From: Bordetella parapertussis
GTDB taxonomy: Bacteria > Pseudomonadota > Gammaproteobacteria > Burkholderiales > SG8-39
Direction of reading: 5' to 3'
DNA length: 64,000 nucleotides
NCBI GenBank assembly: GCA_945861875.1
Contig: CAMAWC010000002.1
Span: 25,766 to 89,765 of the forward strand
In this document: piece by piece, positions 26,070 through 33,371 of the stretch
Numbering within the stretch: position 1 is the stretch's first letter
How the letters are laid out: the number at the start of each line of letters is the position of its first letter
Translations under genes and position numbers: made by a program
Notes under the pieces: generated by a model
What the model was told of the DNA's origin: nothing
Databases searched by the model: none
The model's input: the letters and a program-made list of their open reading frames with translations, nothing else

Positions 26070-28124
26070 TCAGACGATCTTCCACATAGCCATCATGCCG
26101 TGGTCTTCGTGCACCACGTTATGGCAGTGCATGGGGTAGATGCCCTTGTAATCGCGAAAGCGCATCGCCGTGGTGATGGTCGCGCTCGGGTCGATGCGGT
26201 ACACATCGAAGCGCCCGTTCTCCAGCGCGCGGGTTGGGTCGGGCTGCGCCGCGCCGTTGTAGTCGAGGATGCGGCCCTCTTCATAGTGCACGTGCAGCGG
26301 ATGCGACCAGGAGCCGCCGCCGTTCTTGTGCGTCCATATCTCGGCCGAGCCCTCGGTCACTTCGTAGGGTGCGGCAAAACGGTCGAACACTGCGCCGTTG
26401 GCCACCCAGGTGCCGCTGCCGCGGCCCCACACCCATTCCTTTTTCTTGAGCACGGGCAGGTTGGGCAGATCGGGCAGCGGGCGCAGCGCCATGCCGGCGA
26501 CGATTTTGGTGCTGTTGTCGGTGAGGCCGGTGCGCTTGGCCTCGACCACGAACTTGATCGCCGCCTGGCTCAGCGCCGGGTCGAGCAGTTTGCCCGACGG
26601 GCCGCGACCGTTGGTCTGCTCGGCGCGGTTGACGAAGTAAAACTCGGTGCCCGGCTTCATGTTGGTGAAATCGAGGATGACGTCAAAGCGTTGCGCCACA
26701 CCGTGCTTGAAACTGGTCGTGGTGACCGCTCTGGGCATCAGGTTGCCGTCGTTGCCGATCACCGTTATCGGCACAAAGTTCGCGCCCGTGCCCTGGCGCA
26801 GCCACCACCAGTAGAAACGGCTCGGGCCGCCGTTGTACATGCGGATGCGATAGCGCCGCGGCTGTACGTTCATGAACGGCTGGATGGTGCCGTTCACCGT
26901 CAGCTTGTCGCCGATGGCGCCATCCAGGCAGGCGAGCGGGTAGAAGTCCACGCCCTGCGGATCGAACTGGCGGTCATGGAACATCATCGGCACGTCAAAC
27001 TCGTAGGGGAAGCTGCCCACGTCCTGCGAGTGGGTCGGGAAGCGGATGCCGGTGGTGCCGACCACGGTCTCGTCGCCGGTGTCGCACTCGTCATAGATCG
27101 GCGCCGCGCCGAACAGGCCGGCGTAGACGTTCTGCGCAGTGAAGTCGTGCTTGTGGTCGTGGAACCAGAGCGAGCCGAGGGCCTCGCGCCAGTCCCCGCG
27201 CACGCCCGCCTTGTTGGCGGGGATCTTGTGCTTGCTGTTCGGATCTTGCGATTCGAGAATGCCGGCGTACAGGTTGGGGTAATGGTGATCCCAGAACTTG
27301 CCCGGGTAGTTGTAATAAAGCGGGCCCCCGTCGCTCTCGGAGGGGGTGTGGAAGTTGTGCATGTGGGTCGCTATGACCGAGGTGCCAAAGCCCAGGGCAG
27401 AGGTGGCATCCACGGCGCTGTCAGGCAGCTCGTTGTAAATGCGAATCAGCGGCGAGCGGCCGTACTTGGTGCGAAACACCGGGCCGGGCACGCCGGTGCA
27501 GCGGTTCGTAGCCGCCAGGCCAGTGGTGCCGGCTTTCTCGTCGAATTCGCGGTCGACAAACCCCCACGCCGGCTGGCCTTGCAAGCCCGCCGGCATGTCG
27601 GTGTGCCAGACGTGCTGGTGCTGAACGGCGCGCATCTCGTAGAAGTCCTTGGGCGGGGCGAGCAGGCCGGTGTCCTTGTCGGTGCCGTCCCAGGCCTGGT
27701 GGCGAAGATTGGCGTAGGGCGTGGCAGAGGACATCTCCGGGTGCTCCTCGAGCAGGCGCAGCTTGGAGTCCAGTGGGTTGCTGGGGGCGCTGGTCGGCTT
27801 GCCACCGCGCAGGAACATGGTGTCCTGCAGTTCCGACACGCTGCTCTTGACGCTGTAGGTGGGGTTCATCTCTTCAAGGCGGTTGAATGCGTCCTTGAAC
27901 GGGGTGGTGCGCGGGCTGATCAGATCGACGCCCGGAATCGGACAAACCGGGGTGGAGGCGCCATAGGCCGCGCGCATGCTCAGGCCCTGAATGGGCAGCA
28001 GCATGCCGGTGCTGGCGCTCAGCACACCAAGCTTCAGAAGATTGCGACGATCAAGGCCCGAGCGCGTGAGTTCACGCTGGGTGTCCATGGTGCGTTGAAT
28101 CAATTGCTGCTGTTTTCTGTTCAT
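26070..28124 (-). CDS. Secreted multicopper oxidase with Tat-type signal
   Basis: 684 residues from the ATG at 28124, with GGAGGAAA upstream. The N-terminus has a twin-arginine motif (DRRNLLKLGVLSAS) and a hydrophobic stretch, so a folded, metal-loaded protein is probably exported. All four copper-ligand blocks are present: THMHNFHTP (HxH), WFHDHKHDF (HxHxH), HPLHVHYEE (HxxHxH) and the C-terminal HCH motif with H666-C667-H668, H672 and M677 as the type 1 axial region. It couples one-electron oxidation of a substrate (metal ion or phenolic) to reduction of O2 to water. Longer than CopA/CueO (about 500-600); substrate unknown. Upstream sequence is unusually AT-rich. Confidence 0.9.
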   Translation of the reverse strand: MNRKQQQLIQRTMDTQRELTRSGLDRRNLLKLGVLSASTGMLLPIQGLSMRAAYGASTPVCPIPGVDLISPRTTPFKDAFNRLEEMNPTYSVKSSVSELQDTMFLRGGKPTSAPSNPLDSKLRLLEEHPEMSSATPYANLRHQAWDGTDKDTGLLAPPKDFYEMRAVQHQHVWHTDMPAGLQGQPAWGFVDREFDEKAGTTGLAATNRCTGVPGPVFRTKYGRSPLIRIYNELPDSAVDATSALGFGTSVIATHMHNFHTPSESDGGPLYYNYPGKFWDHHYPNLYAGILESQDPNSKHKIPANKAGVRGDWREALGSLWFHDHKHDFTAQNVYAGLFGAAPIYDECDTGDETVVGTTGIRFPTHSQDVGSFPYEFDVPMMFHDRQFDPQGVDFYPLACLDGAIGDKLTVNGTIQPFMNVQPRRYRIRMYNGGPSRFYWWWLRQGTGANFVPITVIGNDGNLMPRAVTTTSFKHGVAQRFDVILDFTNMKPGTEFYFVNRAEQTNGRGPSGKLLDPALSQAAIKFVVEAKRTGLTDNSTKIVAGMALRPLPDLPNLPVLKKKEWVWGRGSGTWVANGAVFDRFAAPYEVTEGSAEIWTHKNGGGSWSHPLHVHYEEGRILDYNGAAQPDPTRALENGRFDVYRIDPSATITTAMRFRDYKGIYPMHCHNVVHEDHGMMAMWKIV

Positions 28125-28184
28125 TTGAGATTTCCTCCGTGGTTTATTAATTGTCAAGCGATGGTTGTACTTGCTGAGTAATCC

Positions 28185-28217
28185 ATTTATTTCAATAAAT
28201 GACATTTATTTCAATAA
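28185..28217. promoter_or_regulatory. Paired palindromes upstream of multicopper oxidase
   Basis: Two identical 15-bp direct repeats (CATTTATTTCAATAA at 28184-28198 and 28203-28217, 19 bp apart). The first forms a perfect palindrome ATTTATT-TC-AATAAAT (28185-28200); the second is palindromic only in its core (ATTATTTCAATAAT-like). They lie 60-93 bp upstream of the oxidase ATG, a suitable place for a dimeric regulator. The binding protein is unknown. Confidence 0.5.
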
Positions 28218-28480
28218 TTTCTAAGTGGATCGGAGCATTGTTTGTGCCAGACAGAACGCTTATCTTTTTTTTCTATAACTATATGTTTTTAATATAAATT
28301 AAAAAAATAGATTTTAAGTTCCCGGCGAAGCAATTGGGTCACTTGATCCAAAACCCCCAATTTTTTTGGGTTAACACCCATTCCCCCCCCCCAGAATTCA
28401 CCTCAGGCGGCAACCTTGCTTGTTGTCGTATTGTTTGAAATATATGCAAACATGCTGAAAATTTTCTTTGCGCCAAAACG
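28218..28480. other. AT-rich low-complexity intergenic patch
   Basis: A stretch with long A/T runs (about 28260-28320) and poly-C and poly-T tracts (28360-28392), in sharp contrast to its high-GC surroundings. No gene seen. It ends at an IstB remnant. Confidence 0.7.
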
Positions 28481-28681
28481 GCACAGAACGCGGTGTTCAT
28501 CGGCGGCCCCGGTACGGACAAGACGCGTTTGGCCACCGCCATCGCAGTGTCCGGCATCGCTTTGCAGGGCAAACGGGTGCGCTTCTACTCCACGGTCGAT
28601 CTGGTCAGTGTCCTGGCGCGGGAGAAGCACGACGGCAAGGCCGGGCGGATTGCGCGGTCGCTGATGCGCATGGACCTGGTG
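28481..28681 (+). pseudogene. IstB-like ATPase fragment of an IS21-family element
   Basis: The frame from 28481 reads AQNAVFIGGPGTDKTRLATA and continues through GKRVRFYSTVDLV to SLMRMDLV, matching the ATP-binding core of IS21 helper protein IstB. The Walker A lysine-preceding glycine is replaced (GPGTDKT instead of GPGTGKT), and homology stops abruptly after MDLV at about 28681. Neither the IstB ends nor the IstA transposase is present. No repeats that could be its ends were found. From there to tRNA-Phe I see no gene. Confidence 0.75.
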
Positions 28682-28973
28682 GGGGCTGTGTTGCAGGATT
28701 TACCGACTCGTTCGTGCAAAAGCCAGCGCAGAGGTCGCGACGGGACTCCTGAACACACAGCGGGGGGGTGGCCCGGGGGTGGTGGGGTCGGACTTGCAGG
28801 GTTTGGCTTGGGGCGGCCTATGCGTGCTTGACGAACGGGGCTGGAGTACTAAGGAGTTTCGGGCAAGCCTCACCCCGTCAGCACCATCTAACTGAATTGC
28901 CTACATCACGCCTACACGAAATAGGTTGGCCAGCTTGTTTGAGACAAGAAATTTAGTAACTATTTGTTTTTAT

Positions 28974-29049
28974 TGGTGGCCAGGGACGGAATTGAACCGC
29001 CGACACGCGGATTTTCAATCCGCTGCTCTACCAACTGAGCTACCTGGCC
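28974..29049 (-). tRNA. tRNA-Phe (GAA)
   Basis: On the minus strand the sequence begins GGCCAGGTAGCTCAGTTGG and ends with an encoded CCA. The acceptor stem GGCCAGG/CCTGGCC pairs over 7 bp; the anticodon arm GCGGATTGAAAATCCGC shows anticodon GAA; the T arm contains GGTTCAATTCC. 76 nt including CCA. Confidence 0.97.
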
Positions 29050-29099
29050 GTCTTTGAGATTGGTCGACCCGGACGGGTGCAACGCACAAGCGAGCACAA

Positions 29100-29128
29100 A
29101 TTATACGGGGATTCGGCAGTCGCGCCAA
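29100..29128 (-). promoter_or_regulatory. Sigma-70 promoter of tRNA-Phe
   Basis: On the minus strand TTGGCG (29128-29123), a 17-bp spacer and a perfect TATAAT (29105-29100), about 50 bp upstream of the mature tRNA 5' end. A GC-rich segment follows. Confidence 0.65.
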
Positions 29129-29175
29129 GAACGCCTTGGCGGGCAAGGGAAAAGCCTGCTGGCCGGCCCCCTTGG

Positions 29176-29880
29176 CTAGCGCCGCTGGTTGGCCAGCAGG
29201 CGCTGGGAGGCCGCGGCCTCGACAAGATCAGCAGGGCTGCGCAGCCCTTGCAGCATGGCCCGATGTTGCAGCACCTGAAACAGCTGGCCTGTCGCCAGGG
29301 CATCGGCAAACGCATGGTGGCGGCTGATATTTACAATGCCAAAGACGCTCATCCAGTCATCCAGACTTCTGGCCTTTCTGGCGCGGTCCTGTTCAATCGC
29401 CGGCGCGAGCCATGCAAGATCAAGCCAGGAACGCTTGAACGCTGTGCCAAGGTAGCGGCGCATTGCCTTGCTGATCATGATCTCGTCGAATTGCGAGTGA
29501 AAACCCGCCAGCGGGGCTTTACCCACGTAGTCGATGAAGTCCAACAGCACTTCACACGGATCGTCCCCGGCAATTTGCTCTGTTCCGCCAATGCCGTGCA
29601 CCAAAATATTGGCATCGCTGCTCGTCTTGTCCTGGCGCAGCACCGAATAAAAGCCATCTGCATAGTCTATTCGGGCATCGACAATGGCAATCGCTCCAAT
29701 GGCGATAAGTCGGTCCCCGAACACGTCCAATCCGCTCGATTCCACGTCCACCATGACGTAGCGCGGAAGCCGGCCCGCGCCCAGGTCGGGCTCGTCAAGG
29801 GCGCGCCATGCATCAAGCCGCCGCCTTTGTTCGGGCGACAGCCGCACCCGGCTGCCAAGCAGCCATCCGAACAGGCTCAT
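29176..29880 (-). CDS. DnaQ-like 3'-5' exonuclease
   Basis: 234 residues of the DEDDh type. Exo I is VMVDVESSGLD (D45, E47), Exo II is GFHSQFDEIMIS, and Exo III is RHHAFADALATGQL with the catalytic His and the last Asp. It is not the polymerase III epsilon subunit itself: it has an N-terminal SLFGWLLGSRVRLSPEQRRR extension and no clamp-binding motif that I can see. Its ATG overlaps the stop of the CNB-CBS-DUF294 gene (ATGA, 29877-29880), so the two are translated together. Such pairs recur near acetate-type symporters. Confidence 0.88.
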   Translation of the reverse strand: MSLFGWLLGSRVRLSPEQRRRLDAWRALDEPDLGAGRLPRYVMVDVESSGLDVFGDRLIAIGAIAIVDARIDYADGFYSVLRQDKTSSDANILVHGIGGTEQIAGDDPCEVLLDFIDYVGKAPLAGFHSQFDEIMISKAMRRYLGTAFKRSWLDLAWLAPAIEQDRARKARSLDDWMSVFGIVNISRHHAFADALATGQLFQVLQHRAMLQGLRSPADLVEAAASQRLLANQRR

Positions 29881-31769
29881 AGCTGGTAATCGAGTGCCAG
29901 CCTGGCCTGCAGCTTGCGCGCCTGCAGGAAGGCCTCCTTGAGGATGCGCCGGTCCAGATCATTCAGCGCATCCGGTGCAATGCGGTTGGCGTGCGCGTCG
30001 TTTTGCGGACGCGCGTGCTGGTGGCGCAGGCGCAGCAACAAAATAAAATGGTAGGCGTCCACGATCGCGTCAATCTCCGCCTTGGGGATATGTGAAGCCT
30101 CCCCGGACAATCGAAGCCGCATTGCGGTATTGGTCTGGTCCTGACCGCCGGCGAGGGCGTAAATTCTTGCCGCATCGACAAACAGGCGCGCTCCCTGCGC
30201 CTTGAGGTCAATGGTGTCGGGCTCCCCCTCGCCGCCGGAAGTGACAAAACCGGTGAAAAATCCGAGTGGGGGACGCGACTCCAGAGCGTTCTGTGCCATC
30301 GCCCGCAAAAAGCGCTGATCACCCTTGACCTTGGCGTTCAACCAGGCACGCAGGCCGTTGGCCAGGGTCTCGTCGCCCCACAGTGCGCGAAAATCATAAA
30401 AGATGGACGAGTGGAGTAAGGCCTGCGGCAGCGGATTGCGTATCCACTCGCCGAATTTCCCCTGCCACTCTTCCATGCTGAGGCACCATTGCGGATTGCC
30501 CGCCATGATGCCGCCCTTGCACAATGGAAAGCCGCATTGATCAAGCGCCTGGTTGACCGCCCGCGCAAAGGGCAGCAGGCGTTCGCGTATTTGTTCGGGC
30601 GGCCCTTTGGCGGAGAAGATGATGCCGTTGTCCTGATCGGTGGCCAGCGTCTGTTCCAGACGCCCCTCGCTGCCCAGGGCTATCCAGCAAAAATTCAGCC
30701 CACTCAGGTCGTGCTTGTGCGCCTCGAGCTCAAGAACGCGGCACCCGAGTTTGTCGTTGAGCGTGGCGATGATGCGCGCAAGATGCTCCGCGCCCATTCC
30801 CTGGGCGATCATGTTGTGCGCCATGGCGCGGATGTCGGCGGCGGCACGCACCAAGTCGGGCAGGTCTGCCGCCGCCCTGGTTGAATGAATGATGTCGCGT
30901 ATGCTGGTGCGCTGCAGGGCGAACAGCGCGCGCTCGGACACCACACCGAGCAACCTGCCGCCCTCCTCCACCAGCACATGCCGTATTCCCATTTCAGCCA
31001 TGAGCACCGCCGCCTCTGCGGCGCTCGCCGACGCAGGCAGGCTCTTGGGCGCGGGCGTCATATAGGTTTCGATGGCGCGCTCCAGGTCCAGGCTCCCCGC
31101 CACGGTGTGTCTGAATAAATCCCGTTCGGTAAAAATACCCACGGGCGAACCGCTGCCGTCCACCACCACGATGGAACCGACATTGCCCTTCCACATGCCC
31201 TGCAGGGCATTACGCAGGCTTTCCCCCGGCCGGCAAACCAGCGGCGTCCCGCGCACCAATTCGCGCAGAAAAGCATTCATCGGCTGACGCCCGGCCGATT
31301 GCTCGGCGTAAAAGGCCTGCAGTTGCGCATAAGACTGCTGCAGCAGCGTGCTTACACGACTGTTGCAAAAGGCCTGAAACGACGGGCTGCGGCGCGCCAG
31401 CTCCTCGATCGTGCCGGCGTCTGCCTCGTAGCAAAAACTGTCTTCGAACGCCGTGTAGACGTGCCGGGCCGGACGTCTGCCGATCACCGCAGCAAGCGGA
31501 AAGCATTCGCCGCTCGAGTACTCGACGGTATTTCCGCCCGGCGGTTCGCCATCGACCTCGGAACTGCATACCAGGCCGCGCTGAACGACATAGAGCGCGG
31601 TCGCGATGCCATGCTCCGGTGCGGCGACCCGCCTGCCTTTGGCAAAATAGGCCAGCTTGAGCCGACCCGCCAGAAACACCAGGGACTCCCGGTCCATCCG
31701 GTCGAATGGCGCATGTCGACGCAGTAGTTCAACGGTTGCGTCCAACACCACCTGCGGCGCTCCAGTCAT
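29877..31769 (-). CDS. cNMP-binding / CBS / DUF294 putative nucleotidyltransferase
   Basis: 630 residues from the ATG at 31769, preceded by GGAGG. Domain order: CRP-like beta roll (about 15-135), two CBS domains (about 165-285: IVVVDGSGSPVGIFTERDL, RHVLVEEGGRLLGVVSERAL), a nucleotidyltransferase domain of the GlnD-like DUF294 type (LGSEGRLEQTLATDQDNG, with the GS motif and DxD acids), then the DUF294 C-terminal helices. CBS pairs bind adenine nucleotides, so the protein could read energy state and modify a partner. Its position beside the sodium:carboxylate symporter genes fits a role in carboxylate use, but the target is unknown. Confidence 0.88.
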   Translation of the reverse strand: MTGAPQVVLDATVELLRRHAPFDRMDRESLVFLAGRLKLAYFAKGRRVAAPEHGIATALYVVQRGLVCSSEVDGEPPGGNTVEYSSGECFPLAAVIGRRPARHVYTAFEDSFCYEADAGTIEELARRSPSFQAFCNSRVSTLLQQSYAQLQAFYAEQSAGRQPMNAFLRELVRGTPLVCRPGESLRNALQGMWKGNVGSIVVVDGSGSPVGIFTERDLFRHTVAGSLDLERAIETYMTPAPKSLPASASAAEAAVLMAEMGIRHVLVEEGGRLLGVVSERALFALQRTSIRDIIHSTRAAADLPDLVRAAADIRAMAHNMIAQGMGAEHLARIIATLNDKLGCRVLELEAHKHDLSGLNFCWIALGSEGRLEQTLATDQDNGIIFSAKGPPEQIRERLLPFARAVNQALDQCGFPLCKGGIMAGNPQWCLSMEEWQGKFGEWIRNPLPQALLHSSIFYDFRALWGDETLANGLRAWLNAKVKGDQRFLRAMAQNALESRPPLGFFTGFVTSGGEGEPDTIDLKAQGARLFVDAARIYALAGGQDQTNTAMRLRLSGEASHIPKAEIDAIVDAYHFILLLRLRHQHARPQNDAHANRIAPDALNDLDRRILKEAFLQARKLQARLALDYQL

Positions 31770-31914
31770 GCCTGTCCTCCCTCTCCGCCAATTACCGCCT
31801 GGGGGCTGCATTGCCGATAGCGCAGCCGCCTTCCAGTATAAGGTCGATGGGGCGCGAGCTTGCGTTACCACCCCAATCTTGAGGTTTGCGGCCAACTCGC
31901 GCATTATCGGCCGG

Positions 31915-32283
31915 ATGGAACCCGCCGACAGCATCCGCCGTCTGGGCTTCGCTCGCTGGTACGAGCGCCGCCTGATCGAGGCGCACGTCTGGCTCATTAC
32001 CGCGCTTTTTTGCGTGATCGCAATCGCAGCCTGCATGGAAGAGCTGAACTTTCGCGGATCCATCGCGCGACTGCTTATCTATGTCACCGTTGTCCTCGCC
32101 TCGGCGGCGCTCGGCATCCACTCCCTGATGCGTTACAAGCATATTCTGGTCGAGGCCGAATGGCTCGGCGAGCACGCCACCTGCCGCGGCTGCGGCGCCT
32201 ACGCCCGCTTCAGGCTGATCTCAGCCTCACAGGTCCGTTGCCGCAAATGTGCCAACGAATGGTGCCTGATCGACTCCGGCTGA
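31915..32283 (+). CDS. Small membrane protein with C-terminal zinc-ribbon-like cysteines
   Basis: 122 residues from the ATG at 31915. Two membrane segments (VWLITALFCVIAIAA; LLIYVTVVLASAALGIHSL) are followed by a cytoplasmic tail with two CxxC knuckles (CRGCGAY and CRKCANEW), which look like a treble-clef or zinc ribbon. Function unknown. It is divergent from the DUF294 gene and convergent with the next gene. Confidence 0.7.
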   Translation: MEPADSIRRLGFARWYERRLIEAHVWLITALFCVIAIAACMEELNFRGSIARLLIYVTVVLASAALGIHSLMRYKHILVEAEWLGEHATCRGCGAYARFRLISASQVRCRKCANEWCLIDSG

Positions 32284-32339
32284 CCAACCCCTCTTGTCTT
32301 CCCGGGCGCCGATCTCGTCCTTGCTTCGCACCCGGGGCG

Positions 32340-32633
32340 TCACGATGCCGGTGGCGTATTCTCGAGGACCATCTTGATCTTCATCGCCGTCAGCCCGATC
32401 CAGAGCACAATCAGGTAAAAAAACGCGACCAGCCCAAGGTGCCGGTCAAGAACAATGCGCGGGGTGATCCAGCGTGCCGCCTTCATAACGGGCAAGCTCA
32501 GCGTCTTGAAGATGCCGTAGACCGCATTCTGGTCCCGCTTGGCGCCGGAAATTACGTAAAGCACCCCCTGCCCGAACATGGCGACGCCCGCCACCTCGGT
32601 CAGCGCCTTGAGAATCACTATAATCTCGTACAT
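32340..32633 (-). CDS. Small conserved-looking membrane protein
   Basis: 97 residues from the ATG at 32633 (MYEIIVILKALTEVAG). Two likely membrane segments (about 6-30 and 65-90: LGLVAFFYLIVLWIGLTAM). No recognised domain. It reads away from the TPR gene, with starts 23 bp apart, so they may share a control region. Confidence 0.6.
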   Translation of the reverse strand: MYEIIVILKALTEVAGVAMFGQGVLYVISGAKRDQNAVYGIFKTLSLPVMKAARWITPRIVLDRHLGLVAFFYLIVLWIGLTAMKIKMVLENTPPAS

Positions 32634-32656
32634 TGAATTCACCCGGGAATAACGCA

Positions 32657-33241
32657 ATGGAACACTGGTTATTTTACCTCCGCGCCCGCCTACTGGAAGC
32701 ATTCGGGCGTGCTGACGGTTCGATCAACACATATCAGGCGGCGCTCCGCCTAAAGCCGGACTTTCACCGTTGCTCGAACCGGATCGCTTACATCCTTTCA
32801 GGCATCGGGCGCTACGCGGAGGCGGAACCCTATTTTCTTGCCGTGCTTGGCGCCGAACCTGGCAATGCCTCGGCACATTTCAACCTGGGCTATACCTACG
32901 ACAAACGCGGCGAGTTTGAAAAAGCGATCGGCGCTTTCAGCGAAGCGACACGGCTTAACCCAAAAATCGACCGCGCCTGGTACGGCCTGGGGCTGTCCCA
33001 TGCCGCCCTGGGACAGCACGAGAAGGCGGCAACAGCGCTGCACGAGGCCGCGACGCTGCAGCCGATGAACCCCCACGCATGGTACCAGCTCGGCATGGCC
33101 TATCACACGCTGCAAAACCGGCGGAAAATGGACGAAGTGGTCAAGCACCTGCTGCGCTTCGACCAGAAAATGACGCGAAGACTGATTCATGATTCGAAGC
33201 GCAGCGATCTTGAACACCTGGTAAAACATCTCGTCGTCTGA
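32657..33241 (+). CDS. TPR-repeat protein
   Basis: 194 residues from the ATG at 32657; a TTG 24 bp upstream is an alternative. At least four tetratricopeptide repeats run from about residue 20 to 150, for example SAHFNLGYTYDKRGEFEKA and AWYGLGLSHAALGQHEKAA, with the expected W/G/Y/A spacing. No signal peptide. Such proteins serve as scaffolds; the partner is unknown. A bidirectional terminator follows. Confidence 0.8.
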   Translation: MEHWLFYLRARLLEAFGRADGSINTYQAALRLKPDFHRCSNRIAYILSGIGRYAEAEPYFLAVLGAEPGNASAHFNLGYTYDKRGEFEKAIGAFSEATRLNPKIDRAWYGLGLSHAALGQHEKAATALHEAATLQPMNPHAWYQLGMAYHTLQNRRKMDEVVKHLLRFDQKMTRRLIHDSKRSDLEHLVKHLVV

Positions 33242-33331
33242 CACCCTCCTGAGCAAGCGATGTAGCCAGTAATATCAACTTGGCCACCATTTCCCGCCCC
33301 CTTCCGAGGATAGGGTTCCCGCAAAAACAAT

Positions 33332-33347
33332 GCCCGCCGAAGCGGGC
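33332..33347. terminator. Bidirectional intrinsic terminator
   Basis: GCCCGC-CGAA-GCGGGC, a 6-bp GC stem with a tetraloop. On the plus strand it is followed by TTTGTT (end of the TPR gene), on the minus strand by a T-rich tract (ATTGTTTTT, end of the symporter gene). Confidence 0.75.
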
Positions 33348-33371
33348 TTTGTTCAATTCAACATTGCGGAA

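Noticed and set aside
28152-28157. Perfect TTGACA upstream of the multicopper oxidase
   Set aside because: A -10 box 17 bp on would fall on the ribosome-binding site; the element is too close to the start.
31657-31914. In-frame extension upstream of the zinc-ribbon membrane protein
   Set aside because: It lies opposite the DUF294 gene and has no conserved features; the ATG at 31915 gives a complete protein.
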